From Sphingobacteriaceae bacterium (GTDB lineage: Bacteria; Bacteroidota; Bacteroidia; UBA7662): DNA of 64,000 nucleotides. The stretch is taken from assembly GCA_030682795.1 (NCBI GenBank), contig JAUXNJ010000018.1:25504-89503 (forward strand), in the 5' to 3' direction. The translations under genes were made by a program, and so were the position numbers. The number at the start of each line of letters is the position of its first letter. The first letter of the stretch is position 1. Of the stretch, positions 62,379 through 64,000 are shown one piece after another. The notes beneath the pieces are model-generated. The model saw only the letters and a program-made list of their open reading frames with translations, ran no database searches and was not told the origin of the DNA.

Positions 62379-63224
62379 CTAAGCATATAATTTTGCAATC
62401 CTGAAGAGAAAGAAGTTAATATCTCTTACGCCACGGAACTGAGCTCTAAATGCTTTGATTTTGGCGTTGAAAGATTCAGCGGAAGCATTGGTGCTTTTGT
62501 TGTCGAAGTAGTTTAGGATTTTACGATGGTGTAGTTCAATGGTTTTTGATATGGTATTAAAAGCCTTAAATCCAACAAACTCCACTGCGTTGTGCCATCT
62601 TGCCAGGCGTGTAAAGGCGATCATTTTGTTTTTTGAGCTGGCAAATACTAATTTAAGCTGTTGTGTAAGTTCGTATGCCTTTTTGATGTCGGGATATTTA
62701 TCAAACAGCAGATCAGCTCTTTGCTGTTGCGTTTTGCTCCAGTTGTTTTGATGCTTATAGAGTAAATGCCTACTCCTGGCTAATAGTTGCTTAAGTGTGT
62801 CGCCATTTTCAAATACTTCTGCCTGGAATGGTATTTTAAGCTTTTTGGAGACTTCTATTGCCTCGTTTTCGGCATCAATAGCATTCCAACGGTGCTTAAT
62901 CCTAATCTCCTGAAGCGCTTCTGAGGCCAATTGTTCGACATGGAACCGGTCAATCACCTGGGTTGCATTGGGAAAGCTTCTTTTGATTGCTAAGGCCATA
63001 TTGCCAGCCAAATCAAGCGTTACTTCTTGGACCTGTTTACGCTCTTTAATACCAATCTTTTCTACTACGGCAATGATGTCTTCTGCCTTAGTGCCTTCGA
63101 TTATGGCCACAATTGAGCCATTTTTACCCTTGGCCTCTTTATTGGTGATAATGGTATATAGCTCGCCTTGTGAAAGACTCGTTTCGTCAATAGAAAGGTA
63201 AGGCCCTATGTTCTGAGGAAACAC
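62379..63224 (-). CDS. ISL3-type transposase, DDE catalytic ORF (open frame extends upstream to about 63364)
   Basis: GPYLSIDETSLSQGELYTIITNKEAKGKNGSIVAIIEGT, DLAGNMALAIKRSFPNATQVIDRFHVEQLA, FDNKSTNASAESFNAKIKAFRAQFRGVRD. Confidence 0.9.
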   Translation of the reverse strand: MFPQNIGPYLSIDETSLSQGELYTIITNKEAKGKNGSIVAIIEGTKAEDIIAVVEKIGIKERKQVQEVTLDLAGNMALAIKRSFPNATQVIDRFHVEQLASEALQEIRIKHRWNAIDAENEAIEVSKKLKIPFQAEVFENGDTLKQLLARSRHLLYKHQNNWSKTQQQRADLLFDKYPDIKKAYELTQQLKLVFASSKNKMIAFTRLARWHNAVEFVGFKAFNTISKTIELHHRKILNYFDNKSTNASAESFNAKIKAFRAQFRGVRDINFFLFRIAKLYA

Positions 63225-63354
63225 CAGGCCTTGTTTGGCATTTTTACAATGCTCCCATTCTTTAAAGCCACTAAGCTTGTTTTTATACGCTCTTTGCAGC
63301 TTTTTGGGCGCTATGCCATAAAATGAGCTAATCGCTTGAAGGCTAAACGGCTGG

Positions 63355-63714
63355 TTATCCGCTGATCTCTTTTAAAAAAGCCGCGAAATCCTTGGTGATA
63401 CGCGTTCCTTTTGCAACTAAATCCCAGTCTCTAAAGACAACCTTGCCTGAGGCTTTATTAACCCAACGTCTACGTTTAACATGTATAAACACACGATGTC
63501 CACGTATCGGAAAATCCTGAAAACTGGCCTCTTCAAAGAACCCCTTGCTTAAAAGTTCTCCTTTAGCTACCACCGGAGCTTCATTCTTCTCCTCCAAATA
63601 CAAATGAATCTCCTCCTTTGCAGCATCAACCCGATGGGTAGTCAATGCAAAATAATCGGTTAAACCAGCAGGTAGTAAAAGTGGTATGAGCGATTGAAAA
63701 GAAGTGTCCATCAA
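63355..63714 (-). CDS. ISAon1-like transposase N-terminal region protein
   Basis: LLSKGFFEEASFQDFPIRGHRVFIHVKRRRWVNKASGKVVFRDWDLVAKGTRITKDFAAFLKEISG. Confidence 0.85.
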   Translation of the reverse strand: MMDTSFQSLIPLLLPAGLTDYFALTTHRVDAAKEEIHLYLEEKNEAPVVAKGELLSKGFFEEASFQDFPIRGHRVFIHVKRRRWVNKASGKVVFRDWDLVAKGTRITKDFAAFLKEISG

Positions 63715-63816
63715 GCAGTTTATTTATCCCTACAAAGCTCCTCAAATATTTACTCCTCCACAACTTTTGTACTTGGTCCATCACTCCTTTCGACCGATCC
63801 AGCTTCACCCGGCCAT

Positions 63817-63849
63817 AAAAAAACCCCGATTATCTTACGATAACCGGGG
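63817..63849 (-). terminator. Terminator downstream of 5S rRNA
   Basis: CCCCGATTATC-TTAC-GATAACCGGGG stem with one mismatch; T run on the minus strand. Confidence 0.85.
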
Positions 63850-63858
63850 CTAAACCAG

Positions 63859-63969
63859 ACTGGCAACGACCTACTCTTCCACATTTTACTGCAGTACCAT
63901 CGGCGCTGTAGGGCTTAACTACTCTGTTCGGAATGGGAAGAGGTGCTCACCTACGCTATAATCACCATT
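63859..63969 (-). rRNA. rrf: 5S ribosomal RNA
   Basis: Minus strand TGGTGATTATAGCGTAGGTG...CACCTCTTCCCATTCCGAACAGAGTAGTTAAGCCC...GATGGTACTGC...GAGTAGGTCGTTGCCA; ends approximate. Confidence 0.92.
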
Positions 63970-64000
63970 GGTTAATGGTTCAGACAACCTTCCGTTGTCT
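63964..64000. repeat. Two small hairpins in the presumed 23S-5S spacer
   Basis: ACCATT-GGTT-AATGGT (63964-63979) and AGACAAC-CTTCC-GTTGTCT (63982-64000). Confidence 0.5.

Larger units (their letters stand above)
62356..63779 (-). mobile_element. ISL3-family (ISAon1-like) insertion sequence, ~1424 bp
   Basis: Imperfect 23-bp terminal inverted repeats (62356-62378; 63757-63779, 19/23 identical); flanking 8-bp repeats ATCACTCC at 62348-62355 and 63780-63787. Confidence 0.92.

Noticed and set aside
1-64000. CRISPR arrays, prophage genes and long tandem repeats
   Set aside because: None recognised; no regularly spaced repeat, capsid, terminase or Cas genes seen.

Overview
This 64-kb window is a gene-dense Bacteroidota-type chromosome segment. 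Supporting signs are T9SS C-terminal sorting domains, PorV/PorQ-like and TonB proteins, TAnnTTTG-type promoters and an ISAon1-like ISL3 element. Main blocks are:
- a carotenoid cluster (CrtI, CrtB, second CrtI-like desaturase, PlsC acyltransferase, CrtQ-like GT2, CruF/DUF422-like) behind an ECF sigma factor, next to an SRPBCC protein and a photolyase-related protein;
- a complete hisGDCBHAF-IE operon with a His-rich leader peptide and terminator/antiterminator, not in the ORF track;
- a five-gene GlgE-type alpha-glucan operon (GlgE, maltokinase, GlgB with a Lys/Ala/Pro tail, GH13 lipoprotein, GH57/DUF3536);
- housekeeping genes (rpsA, clpB, mutS2, tyrS, serC, serA, hemE, ald, tsaE, ppa);
- a parDE toxin-antitoxin locus whose toxin is frameshifted, and an orphan MNT nucleotidyltransferase;
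- a 1874-aa secreted T9SS protein;
- an intact ISL3-type insertion sequence with an 8-bp target duplication, inserted just beyond a 5S rRNA terminator at the right edge.
The strongest unannotated signals are the his attenuator, inverted repeats bracketing the sigma-factor promoter, the parE frameshift with its palindromic operator, and the exact IS ends. All calls come from reading the sequence. No searches or folding programs were run.
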